From Oenanthe sinensis (Eukaryota; Streptophyta; Magnoliopsida; Apiales; Apiaceae): a stretch of 64,000 nucleotides of DNA. The stretch lies in the NCBI GenBank assembly GCA_028671895.1, contig JAPMAC010000221.1:3286001-3350000 (forward strand), given 5' to 3'. Positions 33,337-44,069 of this stretch are shown one piece after another; the first letter of the stretch is position 1; each line of letters starts with the position of its first letter. Under the pieces are notes generated by a model. It did not search any database. It was given only the letters and a program-made list of their open reading frames with translations, and had not been told where the DNA came from. Position numbers and translations under genes: made by a program.

Positions 33337-34043
33337 CTATGATTTTTTGCTTCTTTTTACTGAGTCTTGCTTGTGTTTAGATCTTGTTTCAGAGTAATGC
33401 TTTCTGAGCTCTTCTTCCTTCTGCTCCAACCTTGCCTTCATTAAATCTCTAGCTTGCACTTCAAGAGTATTGACTGGAGGTGGTTCTTCTAACTTTTTCA
33501 AAACTTCAGTGAGAAAAGCGGTTGAGTTTGTCTTGGAGATTGACTCGAAGGCCAGAGATTGTCTCTTTGAAAACACGAACACTGTTATCCTTTTTGGAAA
33601 ACCTTTGACTCTGTCAGTGTCATGCATCGACTCTTCTGCCAGCTTCTCCCTTAAAACATCTTCAATCATCCTCAAGGCCTTTTTGTCTGACTTGACAGTG
33701 GATCTCTTCACCCTTGAAAATAAAGTGCTTGAGATGGATCATCTGCAAAATCTTCAGTTGGCAAATAAAGTGCTTGATTTATGTCATTCTCTGTTATTCG
33801 CACTTTTTGCCGCTTGATTGTGCAAGTGAAAGCTGATATTCCATCTGCAGATGTGTCTTTAGAAGACCTGTACATCTGTCTCAAAAGATTTCTATTTAAA
33901 GGAACATCAGTAGTTAGTGCATAACGAACTACATAATTTTCATTTAAAAACCTAGCCCAGTTGCCCAACTCCCCTGCTTCAATCCAATTTTCTACTACGA
34001 CAGATAAATAATTAGTCTTTTTAATCTCAAAATGACCTGCCAT
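33337..34043 (-). pseudogene. Extra ORF of element C, downstream of pol (one frameshift)
   Basis: Part one, 33708-34043, starts at an ATG (MAGHFEIKKTNYLSVVV) and has 111 codons. Part two, 33337-33711, continues in the next frame with GTGA overlapping the stop, so one small indel would join them into about 235 codons. The N-terminal half has a mixed alpha/beta look (NWARFLNENYVVRYALTTDV, RITENDINQALYLP), resembling plant transposon-associated domains that end in an 'I...INxxLxLP' motif. The C-terminal half is highly charged (KARLEQKEEELRKHYSETRS) and probably helical. No transmembrane segment or signal peptide is visible, so I would not call it env. It sits where Sireviruses carry their extra ORF. 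Function unknown. Confidence 0.6.
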
Positions 34044-34422
34044 TTAATTAAAAATGAAAGATAATTTTTACGAATTAAAAATACTAACTAAAATTGAATT
34101 TATCAAGAATAATGGACTATAACCCTAAACAAAATTAAAATTACTTGGAGTGACTTGAAATTAATAAATAATAAACTCCTAGTAATCTTAGCACACTTTT
34201 AATTTTATTATAATTTTTAATCGATTTTAACAGTGATAAACCCTAGCCAAATTGTTCGACTTTTGTAAACTTGAGAATTTTAAAACCTTAACCAAATTCA
34301 ATGAAACCAGTTGCAAATGAAAGTACTGAATGTTGGTCTCACAAAACTGGTCTTGGATTACAAATCGAACAAGAAATGGCTTAGTTTTGTTCGATTAAAA
34401 AAGTAGATCTATGGAGTTTTTC

Positions 34423-34850
34423 TTGCGCCTTCAAGAGTGTGTATAATGTGTATGTATAAAATGAGGCGCAGCAAAACAACATAAGTATTTATAGGCGCCA
34501 TAAAATTGAAAGAAAATGCTTAAGTACTTTTGTTGCGCCTGCACAGTGCTTGCACTGTGTAGGCGCCACAAACTATCTTAGTGCAACAAACTGCTAGTTA
34601 GTTTTTGTTGCGCCTTCACAGTGAATAAACTGTGTAGGCGCCACAAAATACTCTAGCGCCACAAACTTGTTGGCAACAAAATTTAAGGATTTTGTTGCGC
34701 CTCTACAGTGGTGACACTGTGTTGGCGCAACAAAATCCCACGGCGCCACTTGAATTTACATGATAATATACTAAGTACTGAGTTAATATTTGTTGCGCCT
34801 ATATAGTTAACACACTGTATAGGCGCCACTAAATATTATCAGCGCTACAA
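34423..34850 (-). repeat. GGCGC palindrome cluster upstream of the extra ORF (element C)
   Basis: At least four hairpins. The clearest is 34535-34566: arms GCGCCTGCACAGTG and CACTGTGTAGGCGC, 14 bp with one mismatch and a 4-nt loop. Others are at about 34610-34645, 34693-34728 and 34793-34828. The motif is the same as in LTR-6, but this block is inside the element, between pol and the extra ORF. Confidence 0.88.
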
Positions 34851-35351
34851 AGTACTTGTATAAATTCAAGTGCTCCTTGATTTTACTACGAATAAGTAAA
34901 TAAACAACATTTGTGAATAATTTGTATAATTAATCAATAATAATTAATTACTCACAAATGTTATTTCACAAAATATTTATTAATAACAATAATAACATTA
35001 ATCGTTAAAATTATTATCATAAATAAATTATGCTTCTTATTGTTTTACTTTTATTTTAAATAAGAGAATAAATATAAATATTCATCCTTTTTATATAAAA
35101 TAATTTCAAATAATATTTAAAATATATAAGTGCCAAGAATTTATCAATTAAATACAAGCACTTAAATATTTTCTGAGATCAAAATTAAATAAATAACAGT
35201 ATAATTAACATGTATGCACTAAATATTTATCTAATTTAAAATCCTAAGTACTGGAAAATAATTTGGTAGATAAATTCACAAGTCCTAAAAATATTGAAAT
35301 TAATCAACTAGTGAATTTATCAGCTTCAAATTGCAGTTTTTGATTACTAAC
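34851..35351 (-). other. AT-rich spacer between pol and palindrome cluster
   Basis: No gene seen; very AT-rich. The 34044-34422 stretch between the extra ORF and the cluster is likewise AT-rich and non-coding. Confidence 0.6.
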
Positions 35352-36660
35352 TTATTGGTTAGTAGAATTTAACATCCCAAGTTCACATACCAGTCTAGTG
35401 AAAGTGATTTCATCCAGTAGTTTAGTGAAGATGTCCGTAATTTGTTGCTCTGTAGGTACAAAATGTAACTCTGCAGTATCATTCATGACATGCTCTCTAA
35501 TGAAATGATACCTGATATCAATGTGCTTGGTCCTTGAATGTTGAACAGGATTGTTTGTGATTGCTATGGCACTTGTGTTGTCACAGAATATTGGAATTTT
35601 GTCCAGCAACAGTCCATAGTCTTGAAGTTAGTTTTTTATCCACAGTATTTGTGCATAGCAACTTCCAGCAGCAACATATTCAGCTTCAGCTATTGACATT
35701 GCAACTGAGTGCTGCTTCTTGCTATACCAGGACACCAATCTTCTACCAATGAATTGACAACTCCCTGATGTACTTTTTCTATCAATCCTACAACCTCTGT
35801 AGCTTGTGATGTCTACCTTTTTACCAGGTTCGTCTTGATCAAGCTTAGTGGTAGTTGCCATAGGGGTTTTAGCTGTCGATGCATCTTCAAGACCATACTT
35901 CTTCAAAAGATCTTTGATGTACTTGGTCTGGCAAATGAATATTCCATCTTTCCTTTGACTTACTTGGAGTCCAAGGAAGTAATTCAGCTCTCCCATCATG
36001 CTCATTTCATACCTACTCATGTCCGAGGTGCCTGCTTTAAGCCATAGAGTGCCTTGAAGAGAAAGTATACAAAATCTGCAAATTCTGGATCTTCAAACCC
36101 TGGGGGTTGTTCCACATACACTTCTTCTTCAAGCTCTCCATTCAGAAATGCACTCTTCACATCCATTTGATATACTTTGAAATGGGAGTGTGCTGCGAAT
36201 GCCAGAAACATCCTGATAGCTTCAAGTCTTGCCACTGGTGCATATGTTTCATCATAATCTATTCTTTCTTCTTGGGAATAACCTTTAGCAACCAGCTGGC
36301 TTTGTTCCTCGTAACAATGCCATCTTCATCCAGTTTATTTCTGAATACCCACTTTGTGCCAATTATAGACTTGTTCTTTGGTCTGGGTACCAGCTTCCAG
36401 ACTTTTTGTCTGTCAAATTAATTGAGTTCTTCTTGCATAGCAATGACCCAATCTGGATCTTCTAGTGCTTCTTCTACTTTCTTTGGCTCTATCTCTGAGA
36501 GAAAACCAGAGAATAAACATTCATTTTGAGAAGCACGTCTAGTTTGAACTCCAGCATCTGGATTTCCTAAAATCAACTCAAAGGGATGATCTCTACTCCA
36601 CACCCTTTGTCTAGGCAGATTTTCCCTGGAAGATTCAATTTGATTATTATTGTAGTGCTA
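35352..36660 (-). pseudogene. Element C reverse transcriptase and RNase H (deleted)
   Basis: Pieces: linker and RT start 36418-36603 (DPDWVIAMQEELN), RT palm start 36017-36235 (VYQMDVKSAFLNGELEEEVYVEQPPGFE), RT end and RNase H start 35628-36020 (MSRYEMSMMGELNYFLGLQVS; DRKSTSGSCQF), RNase H end 35352-35609 (IFCDNTSAIAITNNPVQHSRTKH). Between GLKQAPRT and MSRYEMS about 65 residues including the YVDD catalytic box are missing, with a frame change (junction about 36019-36027). A second deletion of about 95 residues joins SYRG to DRKST at about 35790. Reverse transcriptase activity is impossible. Confidence 0.88.
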
Positions 36661-37753
36661 GGTCCTGCTAGTTGATCAGGGTACGATTCTGAGTGTAGCA
36701 AGCTGTGTTGACTACTTCAGCCCAAAAGTATAAAGGTAACTTAGCTTCATTCAGCATTATTCTTGCTGCTTCAACCAAAGTCCTGTTCTTCCTTTCTACT
36801 ACTCCATTTTGTTGATGAGTTCTGGGCGTTGAGTATTGTCTTGAGATACCTTTTTCAACACAGAATTCATTTAGGGTTACATTCCTGAATTCTGTTCCAT
36901 TGTCAGACCTGATTTTTCTGACAGGCAAACCAACTTCTACCTCTATCTTCTTTATGTGATCAATGATTATTTGAGGGGCTTCATCCTTTGAGGCTAGAAA
37001 TAACACCCACGTGTACTTAGAGTAGTCATCTACAATTACCAGGGCATATCTCTTCCTTGATATTGACATGACATTTACTGGGCCAAATAAATCCATATGT
37101 AAAAGTTGTAGTGGTTCAGTAATGTCTGTAGAGTCTTTGCTTCGGTGAGATGCTTTCTTTGACTTCCCTTTTTCACATGCTTCACATAAACCTTCTTGAC
37201 AGAATTCCATCTCAGGTAAGCCTCTTACCAATTCCCTCTTAACTAAAGAGTTCATTGCCTTGAAGTTTAGGTGTGAAAGTTTCTTGTGCCATAACCAACT
37301 ATCCTCTGTTGAAGCTTTGCTGTAAAAACATTGAGCTTCACCTTTGCTTGCAGAGAATAAGTCAGCTACAAAGATATTCCCATTTCTCACTCCTTGAAGA
37401 GCAAGCTTCGTATCTTTCCTATTTTGGATTGCACATCTTTCTTTCTCAAAAGTTACTTTGAAGCCCTTGTCAGTGAACTGACTGATACTTAGAAGGTTGT
37501 GCTTTAATCCATCCACAAGAGAGATATTTTCTATGATAACATTTCCAATTTTCAGATTGCCATATCTCGTTGTGAATCCCTTGCTGTTATCTCCAAAGGT
37601 CACTATTAGGCCAGCTTTTTCAATCACATCTGATAGCAGGGCTCTATCACCAGTCATATGCCTAGAACAGCTGATGTCGAGAATCCACATGACACGCTTG
37701 TTCTTTGCTATACCCTGCATCCACATATTGATTACTTTTTCTTTGGTACCCAA
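36661..37753 (-). pseudogene. Element C protease and integrase
   Basis: A 361-codon open stretch. Protease: WILDISCSRHMTGD at residues 23-36, where the Asp-Ser-Gly triad has become Asp-Ile-Ser, which should kill it. GAG-pre-integrase zinc region (WHKKLSHLNF, CEACEKGKSKKASH). Integrase core with HMDLFGPVNVMS, RSDNGTEFRN and NGVVERKNRT (Asp, Asp, Glu all present). The integrase C-terminal region is deleted: TLIN at 36668 runs directly into the linker before RT. Confidence 0.88.
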
Positions 37754-40231
37754 ACTTGATTGGGTCCAAGAGGTTTAGTTGAATAAACAAATTTAGCTGC
37801 AGAAACTTTTTGATCCTTGTCTTTCTCATCGACTGTGCCCTTGTCCTTTGGTTTAGCCTTGACAGGGATGTCTTTAGGCTTAGGGACAGGGGCTTCCTTC
37901 CTAGTCTTAGGAGGACTAGCAGTCTTTGCCCTAACATGCTTTCTATTCATGTTCACATCTGTATTCATGCATGTACTAGATGAATTATTCATTAAGTTTA
38001 TGTATGCAGACATGATGTTGAAAGCGCATGGCATGCATCCTACTTTACTACATGGTTGATGAGGAATAGACATGGCAGGAATGGCAGGCATATTAAAAGT
38101 TCTTCTGTTACTACTTTTATCTTTTTGCATGCATGCGTAAGATGACTAGTAGAATTACAATTATTGCAAACTTTTCTAATAGCTTTGGGAGAGTAGACAT
38201 AATTAGTTTTCTTGTTAACACCTACTTTTCCATTTCTGTTAGCTTTCATTTTTTCATTCTTGTTAGCTAAATCACTTTTAATCTGTTCTTTAGGGTCTAC
38301 AATTTTTACAGATTTTTTAGGCAATTCCTTTTTACTTTCTTCCTCTTTCTTCTTTTGATCCTCAGCAAGGATTTCTTCTTTCATTAAGATCTCCTCTTCA
38401 TTTAAGGGTTCCATGACAAACTTCTTATATAGGGGCTTGGTGACATTTTTCAACACATGTGGAATGTCTTGCTTCACAGGACTTTCGTCAGTAATTGATT
38501 CTACATGCATCTTTCCTGCCTTTTTATCATAGTCAAAACATATTCCAGTTTTCTGACCTATGACCTGTTTATCTATTGCCTCCTTTACAAGATTAGCAGA
38601 TTTCTTATAAGCTTGAAGTTTTAACTCTAACTTAGAAATTTTATTCCTAAGAGTAGTTTCTACTTCCTGGTTGCACTTGTCTCTATTCTGAAGATATTCT
38701 ATTTTCTGTTTCAGATCTTCTAGATTGACACATGCAAGCTCTAGTTCTTCATTTCTAGCTTCTAGCATTCTATTGTTTAGAACTAGTTTAGCATTTTCTT
38801 CTTCAGATGCACGCATGCTTGTATGTATGTTAAACATTTCTATACTGAGATTTTCTACAATTTTCTTATATTCAGATTTAGACATGTCAATGGAGGAGAG
38901 AAATGATACCTTCGATGATTGAGGGGATGCCTCTGAAGAGTCTGCCATTAAAGCAATATTTTCATAAGTTTCTTCTTCATCGTTGTCTGAATCATCCCAG
39001 CTCTTTCCTTCAGCTATATAAGCTCTTCCCTGATGCTTCTTCACCAATGCATCATATTTCTGCTTGAGTTCATCATATGACTCCTTTCTTTCTTTCACTT
39101 GCTTCGGCTTCCGGCATTCTGTTGCAAAATGCCCGGGTTCATCACAGTTGTAGCACTTGAACTTACTGCGATCTACCATTCCCGTCTTATAACCTCCTTT
39201 GTTGTAAGACCCTGAAGACAATCCTCCTCGATTGCTGTTTCTAAAACTGGAACCATTGTAACTAGAGTTACTCTTGAATTTGTACTTAGGGTTCCTCCTA
39301 AACCTGGGGTTCTTGAACTTCCCTGCCATATAGGCCATTGATTTATTTTCCAATTATTCAAGTTCTTCCATTGAGTAGAAGTCGTCTTCATTACCTGGTT
39401 GAGTGTTATCTGTAAATTCAGCCTCCAGAATTTCTTCTTTCTCAACATCAGGTTTTACTGTGCTGGTCTCTGTGACAGCAAAATCCTTGCCTACAAGAGC
39501 TGTAGTCTTCAACAGTGTGGTATTCTTACTGTCCACTGTACCTGTACTATAAATGATCTGTCTTTGCTCTTGCTCCATTTCATGAGTCTTGAGCTTCCCA
39601 TATAAAATTTCAATGGACATGTCATTTATGTCACTCCTTTCTCTGATGGCAGAGATTTTGTGTTCCAAGTGTGCTGGCAGTGTCAACATGAATTTCTTGT
39701 TGATCTCCCTACGTGAGTAGGCCTTCCCATGTAGTGACAAGTCATTTAACAATTTGTTGTATCTCCCAAAGACTTGAGTGATACTTTCTCCTGGCAGTGA
39801 CTTGAAAGCTTCATATTAGGAAGTAAGAATATCAAGCCTGTTCTCCTTCACTTCTGTTGTACATTCCATCAGCAGATCAATTGTATCCCACATCTATTTG
39901 GCACTTGTGCAGTTAATCACTTGATTTAGCATTGTAGTGTCCAAAGAATCCATCAGGATGCATTGAAGATGATTGTCCCATGCAACTCTCTCTTATCAGT
40001 TTCAGTAAACTCTGAAGGTTCCTTTGGGGTAAATCCTTGCGGAATCTGTTCGCCGTCTTCTGAAACTGTTTCTGGTGTAAGCTTCTGAGGAACATAGGGT
40101 CCATTTTCCAAAATTCCCAGATATTGAGAATTTGATGTTTTAATGAAAATGGACATCTTCTTCTTCCATAAGATGTATTCATTTTTGTCAAAGGCTGGGA
40201 TTTTAATGCTGCTGAGTTTTTGGGTACTCAT
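37732..40231 (-). pseudogene. Element C gag (long, broken)
   Basis: N-terminus 39953-40231 (MSTQKLSSIKIPAFDKNEYI), UBN2-type core 39354-39752 (YSRREINKKFMLTLPAHLEHKI), then 38040-39353 (437 codons). The last has an intact zinc knuckle CYNCDEPGHFATEC at residues 67-80, a long Lys/Glu-rich coiled-coil-like region, and a second Cys/His motif CNNCNSTSHLTHAC. The tail at 37732-38130 (PCSKVGCMPCAFNIMS) overlaps in another frame. Frame breaks lie at about 39850, 39353 and 38100. The gag is unusually long for a copia element, as in Sireviruses. Confidence 0.87.
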
Positions 40232-40548
40232 GGTTATAAGAATTTTAAATCTTAAGAAATAATTAATTTCTTAAAAATTAAAATCAATTCGAATAAAAAT
40301 TAAATTTTTAGAAATAAAATTTTAATACGAATTCTTGATGATTGATAGTCTTCTTAAAAACCTGTTAATAGTAGCTCCCAATGTACAGAATTACAATGGA
40401 GAGGACACTATAATTACTAATATATTCTTGTCTGTAGTCGGGTCTTCAGTTATACCTTTCTTTCCTGAAGTTGGATAGATCAGATGCTCTTTTTAACTAA
40501 TTAGACAAGGTTAGGCAACTGAATTTAAGCTCATAAATTTGATGGAAG
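40232..40548. other. Junction between element C leader and MED33 sequence
   Basis: AT-rich leader-like sequence to about 40330, then sequence I cannot assign; probably intron of MED33 from about 40480. The exact transposon-host boundary is not visible. No target duplication was found. Confidence 0.5.
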
Positions 40549-43500
40549 CTTCGCAGAACTCGAGAAAATCTTTGAGATAGCCATTCAAGGATCAGATGAT
40601 GACAAGACAACAGTTGCTACTATCCTTTGTGGGGCTTCTTTAAATTGTGGATGGAATGTTCGGGTAGTTACTTAAATGTTACTACATTGAAGCATTTTTA
40701 ATTGGATTATCCACATAAAACTACAGGAATCATTTATTTATTGTACATGCATGTTATAAGTTATAACTAGGTCAACCAAGCCAACATCATTATCTTCTCG
40801 TTTTGTAGCCACATTGAAGTGCAGTTGTGCTAACTGTATGTCATTTTGACATTTGCAGGAACACACTGTTTATTTCATAACAAGATTGTTGTCTCTTTCA
40901 GTCCCTGCTGATTATGCTGGTGCTGACAGCCATCTGATACGATATGCTCCAATGTTGAATGTCCTTCTTGTGGGTATAGCAACAGTTGATTGTGTTCAGA
41001 TATTCTCTCTGCATGGCTTGGTACGTGAAGCTTATACTAGTCAAAATTTTTGTCATAAAAATGTTCAGGAGTGTTCTTGGTTCAATTAGAGACCTGGAAA
41101 GTTTTTGTCTCACTAGGGAAAACTCTTAACTATAAATTGCCAAATTGGTAAATCTGACTGTTTCAGGTTCCACAACTTGCTGGTGCATTGATGCCAATCT
41201 GTGAAGTATTTGGGTCATGTGTACCAAATATGTCATGGACTTTAGCAACAGGAGAAGAGATTTCCGCCCATGCAGTATTTTCAAATGCATTTGCACTTCT
41301 TCTAATGCTATGGAGATTTAATCATCCACCTCTAGAACATGGAGTAGGAGACGTACCACCAGTAGGAACCCAACTTACTCCAGAGTACCTCTTACAAATC
41401 AGAAATTCCCAGTTAGTATCCACTGAAAATGTTTACTTGGACCAAAATAAAAGGAGACTTGCTGCTGATGCAAATTCGTCATTTTCTGAACCCGTATTTG
41501 TGGACACCTTTCCAAAATTTAAAGTATGGTACCTTCAGCATTTGGCGTGCATCGCTTCACCACTCTCTGGCCTTGTTCATGGAACCCCTGTTCATCAGAT
41601 TGTGGATGAGCTTCTAACCATGATGTTCAAGAAGATTATCAATAATGAAAACCAATCTAAGACTTCCACAATATCCGGTAGTAGTGCGTCGTCTGAAATT
41701 GTTAAAGAAACATATTTAAGGCCTATATTAGCAGGTTGGGATATTCTTGAAGCTGTTCCTTTTGTGGTTGATGCTGCTTTAACAGCATGTGCCCATGGAA
41801 GGCTTTCCCCTCGTGAACTGTGTACAGGTAAGTCTCTGATATGAGCATTTGAATTATGCTATTAATTTATTAGGTACAATTACAGTATGAGTGTTAATGT
41901 ATTTTAAAGTACTCTTTCGGATTCTTGTCGCACATACAAGCAAGTAAATTCTCCTTGCTTGCGCACCAAAATTTACTCCACTCTATTTAATGGCTGAATC
42001 CTCATCTATTGAATCCGTTCTGGCAGAACCAATTTAATTCAGACAATGTTGTCTTAATCAAACTGCTTTGCGATCACTAGTCTCTGATCCTTAACTAGCA
42101 TCTTATTTTGGACTAGCTGGTTAAAATGACTTTGTACACTCTTCCTGGTCTTGGTTTATCTGAATTAGCAGTTCTAGATGCCAAGATAGATCTTAGTAGG
42201 GTCAGGTACGACATGCAGCACAATGGGTTTTGCTACAGTTTCTGGAAACATTATAGACAGATTTTTTACTTGTTTGCTAAAATTTTCTTCATTTTGTGGC
42301 AGGGCTTAAAGATTTGGCTGATTTTCTTCCTGCATCATTAGCATCCATCGTAAGTTACTTTTCGGCAGAAGTAAGACGTGGTGTCTGGAAACTAGATTTT
42401 ATGAATGGAGTAGATTGGCCAAGTCCAGCTGCAAACCTATCAAATGTTGAAGACCAGATTAAGAAGATTTTAGCTGCCACCGGTGTAGATGTACCAAGCC
42501 TTGTTGCAGGTAAACCTCCTCAAACCACAAACTATTACAAAAAGAACTTCTAAAATATAGGACCAACACACACTAGTTGTCTATTAAACATCTAGTAGAA
42601 TTTTAACACTAGATTACATATTAACACTTTCGCTGGTCTTGATTGCATGGTTAGAAAGTTTTTGTTTATAAATAACCAGTTTAATTAATGTCAACACTTG
42701 TGTTGTGTTTGGGTTGGAATGGAATGGAATGAATAACAGAGAAAAGTAGAGAGGAAATAGAAGGATGCAGGGGTTAGCGAAAAATAAGATAGCAGTGCTT
42801 ACTTTTTATAAGAAGATTTGTGAAAGATATGAGAGGAAGAAAGGCATGCCGATTTAATAGGAGCCAGTTGTACATACCTGTATAGCTGTTATAACTTAGT
42901 CTGCCTCAAATGAATATTATAAGTTCCCATTTTTCTGAGACTGGCTCTTTTAAGATTCTGATTACAACTTTTCCCTTGCAGGGGGGAGCTCACCAGCAAC
43001 GCTTCCACTGCCCTTGGCGGCCTTTGTAAGCCTCACAATAACCTATAAATTAGACAAAGACTCACAGCGTTTTCTCAATCTGGCTGGTCCGGACTTGGAG
43101 TCTCTTGCAGCTGGTTGCCCCATGGCCATGCATGCCAATTGTGGCATTCTTGTGGACCCAAAAGGCAAAACGCTGGAGTGATTTTCTTATCTTCTCTGCT
43201 TCACGTACTGTCTTTCTTCACGACAATGGTGCAGTAATCCAGCTTCTTAAAAGTTGCTTCACTGCTGCACTTGGGCTGAAAAATCTTGGACCTTTTCTTG
43301 GGCATGGATTTGAATCCCAATCTCATGGTGATATTTATCTCCGGTTGCCCCTGAGATTTTATACTTGCGCTCTTACAGATCCATTAGAGATATAATGTTC
43401 ATGAAAGAAGAAATAATTTCTCTGTTAATGCAGTCTGTAAAAGATATAGCTTGCAATGGGTTTCGAAGAGAACGACTAGTGAAGCTGAAGAGATCCAGAA

Positions 43501-44069
43501 ATGGAATGAAATATGGGCAGGTTTCACTCGCAACCGTTATAACAAAGGTTAAATTAGCTGCATCACTGGCAGCTACTCTAGCATGGTTTGGGGGTATTCA
43601 GTTGGTTCATTCATTAAATAAAGAAACTCTACCGTCGTGGTTTATATCTGTTCATAGATCTCAGCATGAAGAAGATGCAGGCGCAGTTGCAATTCTTGGC
43701 GGATATGCATTAGCACATTTTGCCTTGCTATGTGGAGCTCTAGCTTGGGGTGTGGACACATCCTCATCAACATCAAAGCGCCAGCCCAAAATTTTAGGCT
43801 ATCACATGGAATTTCTAGCTAGTGCTCTTGATGGGAAAATATCACTCGGTTGTGATCCAGCCACTTGGCGTGCATACGTCTCAGGTTTCTCGAGTCTGAT
43901 GGTAGGATGCACACCAAATTGGTTGTCAGAGGTGGATGTACAAGTGTTGAAAAGGATCAGCAAGGGGCTTATGCATTGGAATGAGGAACTTGCTCTTTCT
44001 TTGCCAGTGGCAGGTGGCATCAGTACAATGGGAGCAGCTGCTGAATTAATCAGTGAAAGTAGTCAATAG
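40549..44069 (+). pseudogene. MED33: MED33 (Mediator tail subunit, REF4/RFR1 family), 3' half, frameshifted
   Basis: MED33A/B are large (about 1300 residues) plant Mediator subunits that act in the nucleus and repress phenylpropanoid genes. Five exons are readable: about 40549-40663, 40859-41020, 41167-41827, 42303-42509, 42982-44069, all with GT..AG introns and matching phases. Family-specific stretches include YAPMLNVLLVGIATVDCVQI, MPICEVFGSCVPNMSWTL, HGTPVHQIVDELL, LTACAHGRLSPREL, ATGVDVPSL, GGSSPATLPLPLAAF, FLASALDGKISLGCD and VGCTPNWL. The stop is at 44067-44069. The 5' half (more than 600 residues) is absent from the window. Exon 5 has a +1 indel at about 43112-43123 and a +2 indel at about 43331-43345; together they restore the frame, but the stretch between is read out of phase. 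Either a pseudogene, or a live gene with assembly errors whose 5' exons lie left of element C. Confidence 0.88.

Larger units (their letters stand above)
31870..40231 (-). mobile_element. Copia element C (Sirevirus-like), minus, 5' LTR missing
   Basis: 3' LTR-6 (31870-33146), polypurine tract (33147-33160), an extra ORF downstream of pol (33337-34043), a palindrome cluster (34423-34850), RNase H, RT, integrase and protease (35352-37753) and gag (37732-40231). An extra ORF between pol and the 3' LTR and a long coiled-coil gag are Sirevirus traits. The leader fades out by about 40480 and no primer site or 5' LTR is found before the MED33 exons start. Confidence 0.88.

Noticed and set aside
33470..33817. 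115-codon plus-strand frame
   Set aside because: Antisense shadow of the extra ORF of element C, which has the better start, composition and context.
33337..34043. Retroviral-type envelope gene
   Set aside because: No signal peptide, transmembrane segment or cleavage-site-like sequence can be seen; only the position fits.
43105..43395. A separate 96-codon gene starting MQLVAPWPCMP
   Set aside because: It is the out-of-phase middle of MED33 exon 5 between two indels.
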